Shown piece by piece: positions 56,984 to 64,000 of a stretch of DNA of 64,000 nucleotides; the stretch's first letter is position 1; the number at the start of each line of letters is the position of its first letter. The notes beneath the pieces were generated by a model. The model saw only the letters and a program-made list of their open reading frames with translations, did no database searches and was not told the origin of the DNA. Both the position numbers and the translations under genes were made by a program. Source of the DNA: Mycolicibacterium sp. MU0053 (lineage in GTDB: Bacteria > Actinomycetota > Actinomycetes > Mycobacteriales > Mycobacteriaceae); contig NZ_OY726397.1 in assembly GCF_963378095.1 (NCBI RefSeq), positions 2,108,001 through 2,172,000 of the forward strand, written 5' to 3'.

Positions 56984-59341
56984 TCAGGTGATGACCAGCT
57001 GACTCAGGTCGGATTCCATGAACTTCACGTTGTAGCTGTTCCAGAAGGACACGTTGTAGTAGAGGTACTGCTCGTTGCCCTCGCCGGCCGCGGCGGTGCC
57101 CGACAGCGGATGGATCATGGGCGCGTACATCCCGGTCCGGCCCGACAACGGGTTGTTGGCGATCAGGGTGTGGGTGTTCGACCAGGTGCCCTGCGGCGAG
57201 TCGGACACCCGCATCACCACGTTGTTGCCGCCGTCGGTGTAGGTCACCACGTACTTGTCGAGGTACTCGTTGTACTGCACCGACATCTCGCTGACGTTGC
57301 CGCCGGTGGGCAGTCCGCCCACGATGAAGCCGTTGAAGAAACCGGCGAACATCTTGTTGAGCTGACCGAGGAAACCATCCTTGGGCAGGAACGAGATGTA
57401 GTTGCTGTTGCCGCCGCCGATCACCGAGGTGGCCGCCGACGGGTCACCGGTCACCCAGTTGCCGGTGCCGTCGGCGTTCTCGCCGGCCCAGTACTGGTAG
57501 GCGCCCAGGTCGGTGAACTGGCTTTCGGGAACCCGCGCCAGATAGGCCGAGCCGGCCCGGCCCGACGGGGTGCCGTAGACGTAGATGTACTTTTCGGTCT
57601 GCTCCGGGGTGGTCCACGAGTTCGGGTCGTCGTCGGGGCCCTGCACCAGCGCGTTCTGCTGGAAGTTCTGGTTGCCGAATTCGAAGTTCTTGTTGGCCCG
57701 CAGCCACCCCGAACCCCGCACGGTGTCCGGGTCCACGGTCCAGGTCTCGCCGCCGTCGGTCGAGACCGCGATCGCGGAGTAGTTGGTGGTCCAGCTGCCG
57801 GGGTTGTCCCAGGTGCGCACCGACATCACGGTGGCGTACTGGGTGTAGGTGCCGTCCTCGGCGTTCTGCACCGCGATCGCCGACGTGGGGATCATCGTGT
57901 AGGTGGTGCCGAACCAGCCGGTGTAGCCGGGGTCGTAGATGATCTGCGCGGCACCCGCGGCCGGGGGCTGCAGGCCGTACCACGTCGGTGTGCCCGGTAC
58001 GCCGGGACCGGCACCGGCGTGGATCAGCGCGTCCCGGAACGAAAGACCGTCGGCCAGGTTGGTGTCCACCGAACGCAGCAGCACATTGTTGCGCCACCCC
58101 GTCGTCATCGCCTGATCGTCGAAGGTGTCACCGAACAGCGTGTAGACGATCGGTGTGCCGTCCTCCTCGTATCCGCCGACCCACATGATGCCGAGGTCGG
58201 TCCCGCCGATGAACCAGTTCTTGGTCTTGTCGCCGGTGATGAATCCCAGGTCGCGCAGGATGGACGGACCGGAGATCTCCGGCGCGTCGGTGAGGCCCGG
58301 ATTCGCCTGCCACGGCTGCGTATCCGCGGCGGCGACCGCGGCCAGCGGCTGCACATCGGTGGACACGGCCGGGGCGTCGGCGTCCTTGGCCGAGGTCAGT
58401 GCCGCGCCTCTGGGGTTGAGCACCCGCTCGGACTCGCGTCGGGCCGCGGCGGCCAGCGCCCACAGCGCCGCCGACGGACCCGGGGCAACGGGGCTGGTCC
58501 CCGCGGCCAGCGGCGACAGGCCGGCCGCCACCAGCAAGGCCGAAACCATCGACGTGCCGGTGACCTCGGCGGCCTCGGGTGCTTCGAGCGTGACCGTCTC
58601 CGTCGGGGCCGCCGCCGCGGCGAACGCGGTGATGGGCGCCGGGGTCAGGTTGCGGGCGGGAATCGTGATCAGCGTACGAGCCGGACCGGTGAGCGCGGCG
58701 AGTCCGCGCGAAGATTCGGTGGCGACCGCGTCGCCGAGCCGGCGGGCGGGCGTTTCGGTGCGCCCGGTCCCGCTCGGCGGCGTCGGGGCCACGGCGGCCG
58801 GGCCGAGTTGCGTGGCATCGGATTTGCCGGTCTTGTCGCGCGCCGCGGTGGACGCCTCGCTGGCCTCGGGGTCGGCCGGGCGCGGGCGTAGGTTGGCCAG
58901 CGGGCGCTCTCCCGCGTCGGTGCCGTCGGCGGGGACGGCGGCGAGGTTCTTGCCGGCGTCCTCGAGCTTGGACCGCAGCGTTGCTTGCCGTTCGCCGAGT
59001 TGCGACTGCGCGCGCTCCAGCCGGCTCTGGGTGCGCTCGAGGGCGGACCCGGCCCGTTCGGCGCTCGCCTCGGCCTGCTTGCGGACGCGCTCACCCAATT
59101 TCGACAGCGGCCCCTTCCGTGGGGTCTTCGCGGTGTCGTCGTCGGAGGTCTTCGCCGGCTTCGTGCTGCTGCCGGAGCCGTTGGAATCCGAACCGGACGA
59201 GCTGCTCGCACTGTCCGAGCTGCTGCTGGCGCCGCCGGAGTCGTCGGCGACGGCGATTCCCGTCCCGGTGGTCAACGCCACGCCGATACCGAGGGCCACC
59301 GCGAGGGCGCCGACGCGGCCGATGCAATTAGCTGATTCCAT
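56984..59341 (-). CDS. Secreted DUF4185 protein, putative endo-D-arabinanase (GH183-like)
   Basis: A 785-residue exported protein. It has a signal peptide (residues 1-32, ending AVA), a Ser-rich and charged stretch, and a predicted coiled coil (about 80-130, LERTQSRLERAQSQL), then a disordered Ala/Pro region. A C-terminal DUF4185 domain starts near residue 355 (GLTDAPEISGPSILRDLGFITGD) with propeller-like motifs such as VYTLFGDTFDD and AVSTDGGETWTVD. From memory, DUF4185 proteins of mycobacteria were shown to be endo-D-arabinanases (family GH183), which cut arabinogalactan/lipoarabinomannan arabinan; this function is inferred here. Start ATG 59341 with ACGGAG. It is followed by the coupled exported gene. 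The 182-bp upstream gap is locally AT-rich and likely carries its promoter. Confidence 0.85.
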   Translation of the reverse strand: MESANCIGRVGALAVALGIGVALTTGTGIAVADDSGGASSSSDSASSSSGSDSNGSGSSTKPAKTSDDDTAKTPRKGPLSKLGERVRKQAEASAERAGSALERTQSRLERAQSQLGERQATLRSKLEDAGKNLAAVPADGTDAGERPLANLRPRPADPEASEASTAARDKTGKSDATQLGPAAVAPTPPSGTGRTETPARRLGDAVATESSRGLAALTGPARTLITIPARNLTPAPITAFAAAAAPTETVTLEAPEAAEVTGTSMVSALLVAAGLSPLAAGTSPVAPGPSAALWALAAAARRESERVLNPRGAALTSAKDADAPAVSTDVQPLAAVAAADTQPWQANPGLTDAPEISGPSILRDLGFITGDKTKNWFIGGTDLGIMWVGGYEEDGTPIVYTLFGDTFDDQAMTTGWRNNVLLRSVDTNLADGLSFRDALIHAGAGPGVPGTPTWYGLQPPAAGAAQIIYDPGYTGWFGTTYTMIPTSAIAVQNAEDGTYTQYATVMSVRTWDNPGSWTTNYSAIAVSTDGGETWTVDPDTVRGSGWLRANKNFEFGNQNFQQNALVQGPDDDPNSWTTPEQTEKYIYVYGTPSGRAGSAYLARVPESQFTDLGAYQYWAGENADGTGNWVTGDPSAATSVIGGGNSNYISFLPKDGFLGQLNKMFAGFFNGFIVGGLPTGGNVSEMSVQYNEYLDKYVVTYTDGGNNVVMRVSDSPQGTWSNTHTLIANNPLSGRTGMYAPMIHPLSGTAAAGEGNEQYLYYNVSFWNSYNVKFMESDLSQLVIT

Positions 59342-59523
59342 GACGCTCCGTTACGTATTGACCAACGTGTCGAGCCTGCCGAAAGTGATGCCCAACTGCG
59401 ACGTGAGCACGTTACGACGCGCTTATTCGCCGATCACATCTTTAACAGAAGTCTCACAGATGCATAGCTTTGCGCCCGGGATTTGTTACCGAACGGACCG
59501 AAATTGCGCGCTTCGGCTCGGAG

Positions 59524-60438
59524 CTAGCCGCTCGGGTCGGGGCGCAACAGCCGCAGGGCCGCGGGGACCGCGGTGATCTGGGCGGGCAGGGCGCAGGCGA
59601 AGTCGCCGTCGGCATAGGCATTGATGCCCGGACATTCCACCGCCACGGTGCCGACCCGGCGGGTCGTGACGGTGTCGAGTTCGACGTGCGTGCCCTTGAA
59701 CACCGTGGGGAACAGCCGGATCAGCCGGCCGCGGGAGGCCGAGGCGATCATCGTGACGTCGAGCAGCCCGTCGGTGGGGTCGGCGCCGGGACAGATCAGC
59801 ATGCCGCCGCCGTAGCTGCGGGTGTTGCCGATCGCGGCCATGGTCAGCTCGGTGTCGAGGGGCGCGCCGCCGTCGAAGGACAGCCGGAACGGCAGCAGTC
59901 GCAGCTTCGAGAGCTCGGCGAGCATCGCCAGGTTGTAGCGCATCCGGCCGTGCGGCCACCGCATCCGGTTGGCCCGATCGCTGACCAAGGAGTCGAAACC
60001 GGTGGCGACGACGGTGCCGAACCATTTTCGGGTGCCATCGGCGCCTTCGATGAGACCCAGATCCACCGTCGCGGCCAATCCGTCGGCGACCACATCGGCG
60101 GCGGCCTCCGGGTTGCCGGTGGGGATGCGGTATTCGCGGGCGTGGTCGTTGCCGGTGCCGGCCGGGACGATGCCGAGCGGAACGTCGTTGCCGGCCAGCT
60201 CCTGCAGCGCCAGGGCGATCGCGCCGTCGCCGCCGACGACCACCAGCGCGTCGGTGCCGAGGTCGAGCTGTTCGCGGATCAACTGCCGCGCATGGGCGGC
60301 GTCGCGACCCACGACCGCGGTCACGTCGACACCGCGCTGCTGCAACCGGGCGATCGCGCGTTCGGCCGCATGCGGCGCGTTGCCATGCCCGGATGCCGGA
60401 TTGGTCAGCACCGTCACCCGGGAGATGGCCCTCGTCAC
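59524..60438 (-). CDS. Diacylglycerol/lipid kinase family protein (DagK/YegS type)
   Basis: A 304-residue cytosolic lipid kinase with the family motifs TNPASGHG (residues 12-19), VVVGGDGAIALALQELAG and GIVPAGTGNDHARE. The usual GGDGT is GGDGA here. The C-terminal half has the beta-sandwich with VTMIASASRGRLIRLFP and a late DGD (YADGDFA). The likely reaction is ATP-dependent phosphorylation of diacylglycerol or a related neutral lipid. It matches the position and type of M. tuberculosis Rv2252. Start GTG 60438 overlaps the stop of the flavoprotein gene by 4 bp (GTGA), so both are one operon. Confidence 0.92.
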   Translation of the reverse strand: MTRAISRVTVLTNPASGHGNAPHAAERAIARLQQRGVDVTAVVGRDAAHARQLIREQLDLGTDALVVVGGDGAIALALQELAGNDVPLGIVPAGTGNDHAREYRIPTGNPEAAADVVADGLAATVDLGLIEGADGTRKWFGTVVATGFDSLVSDRANRMRWPHGRMRYNLAMLAELSKLRLLPFRLSFDGGAPLDTELTMAAIGNTRSYGGGMLICPGADPTDGLLDVTMIASASRGRLIRLFPTVFKGTHVELDTVTTRRVGTVAVECPGINAYADGDFACALPAQITAVPAALRLLRPDPSG

Positions 60439-62027
60439 GGAATCAGCTTGCCCGGGTTGAGGATTCCGGCCGGATCCAGCGATTCCTTGACCGCCCGCAG
60501 GATCTGGACCCCGAGCTCGCCGACCTCATCGGTCATCCACGGCCGGTGATCGGCGCCGACTGCGTGATGGTGGGTGATGGTGCCGCCGGTGCGCATGATC
60601 GCCGCCGAGGCGGCCCTTTTCACCGCGCCCCACTGCGCGATCACCTCGGCCGGGGTGTCGCCCCGCTGGCCGGCGACCACGGTGAAGTACAGCGAGGCCC
60701 CGGTCGGATACACATGGGAAATGTGGCACATCACCAATGCCGGCGTGCCGGATTCGGCCAGCGACTCCGTCAGCGCCGCGGTCACGGCGGCCTTGAGGGC
60801 CGCCAGATTCGACCAGCTGGTGGCCGTCTCGAGGGTTTCGCACAGGGCGCCGGAGGCCAGCAGCGCATCGCGCAGATACGGCGCGGCGAACCGGCCCTGC
60901 TCCCAGGCCCGTGCGGGCTCCTCGCCCAGCGAGGTCGCGCCGTGGACCTCCAGCAATGCGCGGGTTTCGGCGTGCCGGCTCGCGGTGTGTTCGGCGGTGC
61001 CCTCGAACAGCGTGACCGCCAAACAGCCGCCGGTGATCTGCTGTGCGCCGATGTGCTCGGTGGTGGCCAGGTTCACCCCGGTCTCGGCCTCGTCGGAAAG
61101 CCGGATCACCGTCGGGCCGGTGCCGGTCTGCACCACCGCGCGCAATGCGGCGGCCCCGGTGCTGAAATCGGGGAAGGACCACGCCTCGTAGCGGGTGGTG
61201 GCCGGCACCGGATGAACCCGCAACCGGACCCGGGTGATGATGCCGAAGACGCCCTCGGAACCGACGATCAACTCGCGCAGGTCCGGTCCGGCCGCCGATT
61301 CGGGGGCCCGGCCCAGCTCGAGCACCCCCGCCGGCGTCACCGCGGTCAGCCCGCGGATCATGTCGTCGAATCGACCGTAGCCCGCCGAGTCCTGACCGGA
61401 CGAGCGGGTGGCCGCGAAGCCGCCGATGGTCGCGAACTCGAAGCTCTGGGGGAAGTGCCCCAGCGAGAAACCGTGCTCGCCGAGCAGCGCCTCGGCCTGC
61501 GGACCCGTCACGCCGGCGCCCAGTTCGGCCTCCCCGGACACCTCGTCGAAATCGAGCAGTCGGTCGAAGCGGCGCAGGTCCAACGTGATCGCCGCGGCGA
61601 ACGGGCCGCGGATCGGGTCCAGACCGCCGACCACACTGGTGCCGCCGCCGAACGGGACCACCGCGATGCCGTGCTCGGAGCAGTACCGCAGGATTTCGGC
61701 GATCTCTTCCTCGGTGCCGGGGGTGAGCACCGCATCCGGCGCGTCCTGCGCCCCGCGGTCGGCCCGGCGCAACAGATCCGGAGTCGACTTGCCGCCGGCC
61801 CGCAGCAGCCGGGCGTGGTCGTCGGTGCTGCAGTGTGGCGCGCCGACGAGGCCGGCCAACGCAGCGCGGTCGGTCTCGGCCAGCGTGCAGGCGCGCACCC
61901 GGACCTCGTCGAGTGGCAGTTCGGGCCGGTCGACCTCCGCTACGCCGAGCGCCTGCGCCAGCAGCGCGCGGATGCCCTCGGAAAGCGGCTTGGCCGCGGC
62001 CGGGTCGCCCCAGGCGTTCCATTTCAT
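60435..62027 (-). CDS. FAD-binding oxidoreductase, alkyldihydroxyacetonephosphate synthase-like
   Basis: A 530-residue PCMH/FAD_binding_4 flavoprotein with the FAD loop VPFGGGTSVVGGLDP, then IGGFAATRSSGQDSAGYG and a C-terminal FAD-oxidase domain. TITHHHAVGADHRPW holds the triple-His motif characteristic of alkyl-DHAP synthases, enzymes that swap an acyl for an alkyl chain on dihydroxyacetone phosphate. The same type occurs as Rv2251 in M. tuberculosis. ATG 62027 (MKWNAWGDP) fits the family start; ATG 62042 would add five residues. Neither has a ribosome site, so a leaderless message is likely. It is divergent from a TetR gene with both starts inside one large palindrome. Confidence 0.9.
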   Translation of the reverse strand: MKWNAWGDPAAAKPLSEGIRALLAQALGVAEVDRPELPLDEVRVRACTLAETDRAALAGLVGAPHCSTDDHARLLRAGGKSTPDLLRRADRGAQDAPDAVLTPGTEEEIAEILRYCSEHGIAVVPFGGGTSVVGGLDPIRGPFAAAITLDLRRFDRLLDFDEVSGEAELGAGVTGPQAEALLGEHGFSLGHFPQSFEFATIGGFAATRSSGQDSAGYGRFDDMIRGLTAVTPAGVLELGRAPESAAGPDLRELIVGSEGVFGIITRVRLRVHPVPATTRYEAWSFPDFSTGAAALRAVVQTGTGPTVIRLSDEAETGVNLATTEHIGAQQITGGCLAVTLFEGTAEHTASRHAETRALLEVHGATSLGEEPARAWEQGRFAAPYLRDALLASGALCETLETATSWSNLAALKAAVTAALTESLAESGTPALVMCHISHVYPTGASLYFTVVAGQRGDTPAEVIAQWGAVKRAASAAIMRTGGTITHHHAVGADHRPWMTDEVGELGVQILRAVKESLDPAGILNPGKLIP

Positions 62028-62041
62028 CGGAGGAAGAATCA

Positions 62042-62080
62042 TGCGTTACAGTATTACAGATGCTGTCAATCAGTAATGCA
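62042..62080. promoter_or_regulatory. Candidate TetR operator covering two divergent start codons
   Basis: A 39-bp imperfect palindrome is centred on base 62061, inside the TetR ATG. Matching elements read outward as ACAG/CTGT next to the centre, TTAC/GTAA further out and TGC/GCA at the ends; 13 of 18 paired positions match. TTACAG is also directly repeated at 62046 and 62054. Binding here would block both genes. Confidence 0.55.
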
Positions 62081-62638
62081 GATTCGGACGTCGGCGAGCG
62101 GATCCTCGCCGCCGCGGCCAGCTGCGTGCGCGACTACGGCATCGACCGGGTGACGCTGGCCGAGATCGCGCGCCGGGCCCGGGTCAGCCGACCGACGATC
62201 TACCGGCGCTGGCCGGACAGCGACGCGATCCTCGCGGCCCTGCTCACCCGCCGGATCGCCGAGGTGGCGGCCGAGGTGCCCAAGCGGGGCGCCGATCGCG
62301 CGGCGATCGTCGGGCGGATCGTGGCGGTGAGCCAACGCCTGCGCGACGACGAGCTGCTGATGGCGGTCATGCATTCCGCGCCCGAATTCGCGATGACCTA
62401 CATCACCGAGCGCCTCGGCACCAGCCAGCAGCGGCTGATCGACGCACTGGCCACCGACCTGATGGCCGCCCAGGCGCACGGCAGCGTGCGCGCCGGGGAC
62501 CCGCGTCAGTTGGCCACCATGATCGTGCTGATCACCCAGTCGACGATCCAGTCCGCGCAGATTGTCGAACCGATCCTGGCCGCCGATGCGCTGGCGGTCG
62601 AGTTGTGCCACGCCCTGAACGGATACCTCCAGCCATGA
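62060..62638 (+). CDS. TetR-family transcriptional regulator (Rv2250c type)
   Basis: A 192-residue regulator with the N-terminal TetR DNA-binding helix-turn-helix (TLAEIARRARVSRPTIYRRWPD, about residues 32-53) and a variable all-helical ligand domain. Start ATG 62060 lies inside the 39-bp palindrome and has no ribosome site, suggesting a leaderless transcript and autorepression. Its stop overlaps the glpD start by 4 bp (ATGA), so both are co-translated. A glycerol- or lipid-derived ligand is a plausible inducer (inference). Confidence 0.93.
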   Translation: MLSISNADSDVGERILAAAASCVRDYGIDRVTLAEIARRARVSRPTIYRRWPDSDAILAALLTRRIAEVAAEVPKRGADRAAIVGRIVAVSQRLRDDELLMAVMHSAPEFAMTYITERLGTSQQRLIDALATDLMAAQAHGSVRAGDPRQLATMIVLITQSTIQSAQIVEPILAADALAVELCHALNGYLQP

Positions 62639-64000
62639 CCAGCTACAGCGCCCTCAACGCCGACCGGCGCCGCACCGAGTTGACCGAACTGGCCGACGGG
62701 CAGGTGCCGGACGTGTTGGTGATCGGCGGCGGCATCACCGGCGCCGGCATCGCCCTGGACGCCGCGACCCGCGGACTGAGCGTGGTGTTGGTCGAGCGCC
62801 ACGACCTCGCGTTCGGCACCAGCCGGTGGAGCTCCAAGCTGATCCACGGCGGGCTGCGCTATCTGGCCACCGGAAACGTCGGGATCGCGCGCCGCAGTGC
62901 GGTTGAGCGCGGGATCCTGATGACGCGCAACGCACCACACCTGGTCCGGGCGATGCCACAGTTGGTGCCGCTGCTGCCCACGATGGGGCGCGCCGAGCGC
63001 GCGCTGGTGCGCACCGGATTCCTCGCCGGGGATGCGCTGCGCCGGCTGGCCGGCACCCGGGCCTCGACGCTGCCCCGCTCCCGCCGCATCGGCGCCGAGG
63101 AGGCCGTCCGACTTGCCCCCACGGTGTCGCGCGAGGGCCTCGACGGCGGATTGCTGGCCTACGACGGCAAATTGATCGACGACGCGCGGCTGGTGGTGGC
63201 CGTCGCGCGCACCGCGGCCCAGCACGGCGCCCGCATCCTGACCCGCGTGGCGGCCGCCGAGCTCACCGGCCGATCGGCCCGCTTGACCGATGCCCTCACC
63301 GGCCAGTCGTTCGACGTCACCGCGCGCGCGGTGATCAACGCGACCGGGGTGTGGGCCGGCGCGCTGGACTCGTCGCTGCAGCTGCGGCCCAGCCGCGGCA
63401 CCCACCTGGTGTTCGACGCCGCCGCCTTCGGTAATCCCGTTGCCGCCCTGACCATCCCGATCCCGGGTGCGCTCAACCGGTTCGTCTTCGCCATGCCCGA
63501 GCAGCTCGGCCGCGTCTACCTCGGACTGACCGACGAGGACGCCCCCGGCCCCATTCCCGATGTGCCGCAACCGACCGCGGCGGAGGTCGACTTCCTGCTC
63601 GACACCGTCAACACCGCGCTGGCCACCAGGCTGTCGACGGCCGACGTGCTTGGCAGTTACGCGGGCCTGCGGCCGCTGATCGACGCCGGGGCGGGCAGCA
63701 CGGCCGACATCTCGCGCAACCACGCCGTCATCGACGCCCCCTCCGGCGCCATCAGCGTTGTCGGCGGCAAGCTCACCGAGTACCGGCATATGGCCGAGGA
63801 CGTCCTCGATCATGCGGTCGCCGCGCGCGGACTCGCGGCCGGACCCTGCCGGACGCGCAACCTGCCGCTGCTCGGCTCGCCGGCCAACCCGGGTGCCCGG
63901 ATCGCGCAGGCGCCCTCGGCGCTGCCGTCGTCGCTGGTGGCCCGCTACGGCGGGGAGGCCGCCAAGGTGGTCGTGTCGGCGACCTGCGAGCGCCCGAACG
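62635..64000 (+). CDS. glpD: Glycerol-3-phosphate dehydrogenase, 3' partial
   Basis: The first 455 residues of an FAD-dependent glycerol-3-phosphate dehydrogenase; the frame is open at the right edge. The FAD motif VLVIGGGITGAGIALDAATRG lies at about 28-48, followed by TSRWSSKLIHGGLRYL, the GlpD signature. GLRPLIDAG and VVGGKLTEYRHMAED are the C-terminal family motifs. It oxidises glycerol-3-phosphate to dihydroxyacetone phosphate at the membrane and passes electrons to quinone. It corresponds to the GlpD1 position (Rv2249c) in M. tuberculosis. The start ATG 62635 overlaps the TetR stop, so regulator and enzyme share one transcript. Confidence 0.94.
   Translation, partial: MTSYSALNADRRRTELTELADGQVPDVLVIGGGITGAGIALDAATRGLSVVLVERHDLAFGTSRWSSKLIHGGLRYLATGNVGIARRSAVERGILMTRNAPHLVRAMPQLVPLLPTMGRAERALVRTGFLAGDALRRLAGTRASTLPRSRRIGAEEAVRLAPTVSREGLDGGLLAYDGKLIDDARLVVAVARTAAQHGARILTRVAAAELTGRSARLTDALTGQSFDVTARAVINATGVWAGALDSSLQLRPSRGTHLVFDAAAFGNPVAALTIPIPGALNRFVFAMPEQLGRVYLGLTDEDAPGPIPDVPQPTAAEVDFLLDTVNTALATRLSTADVLGSYAGLRPLIDAGAGSTADISRNHAVIDAPSGAISVVGGKLTEYRHMAEDVLDHAVAARGLAAGPCRTRNLPLLGSPANPGARIAQAPSALPSSLVARYGGEAAKVVVSATCERPN

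Overview
This 64 kb window comes from a high-GC actinobacterium, almost certainly a Mycobacterium or Mycolicibacterium, probably a non-tuberculous, fast-growing type. The support is lineage-specific: an antigen 85 mycolyltransferase, a lone PE-PPE esterase domain, an S-(hydroxymethyl)mycothiol dehydrogenase, a DUF3145 protein, and a right half whose gene order matches (from memory) M. tuberculosis Rv2249c-Rv2264c with a few insertions. No rRNA, tRNA, insertion sequence, prophage or CRISPR array was seen. Coding density is very high and no gene-free stretch exceeds about 185 bp.

Region 1 (1-28,596, + strand) holds two giant non-ribosomal peptide synthetase (NRPS) genes that overlap by 26 bp; the first is cut by the left edge. 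The visible line is E | C-A-T | C-A-T-E | C-A-T | C-A-T | C-A-T-E | C // A-T | C-A-T-E | C-T, where // marks the break between the two proteins. Seven adenylation domains are visible; the last two carry threonine-type specificity residues. The final module lacks an A domain and there is no thioesterase or reductase. The gene break falls inside a module next to a G6 run, so the two genes may really be one.

Region 2 (28,606-43,671, - strand): an isoprenylcysteine-methyltransferase-like membrane protein, an AzgA-type purine permease, a molybdopterin oxidoreductase, an antigen 85 protein with a Pro/Ala tail, a PrrB-like histidine kinase without a response regulator, a remarkable 117-residue protein (12-residue tandem repeats followed by twelve cysteines at exact 3-residue spacing), an SDR oxidoreductase, a tightly overlapping four-gene peptide ABC transporter, a PE-PPE-domain protein and a 72-residue exported Cys-containing peptide.

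Region 3 (43,800-50,860): a DapB-fold dehydrogenase, a VanW-family protein, a membrane-anchored Hsp70-like ATPase whose Pro-rich tail is probably frameshifted, a SABATH-type carboxyl methyltransferase coupled to a LapA-domain protein, a 59-residue membrane protein, and a metallo-beta-lactamase-fold hydrolase.

Region 4 (50,886-64,000): mycothiol-dependent aldehyde dehydrogenase (in operon with the hydrolase), a LuxR-type regulator, a winged-helix/SAM methyltransferase, a serine hydrolase, DUF3145, an exported protein coupled to a large DUF4185 (putative D-arabinan-degrading) protein, then a lipid/glycerol unit: lipid kinase, alkyl-DHAP-synthase-like flavoprotein, divergent TetR regulator and GlpD (cut by the right edge). 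A 39-bp imperfect palindrome covers both divergent start codons of that last unit.
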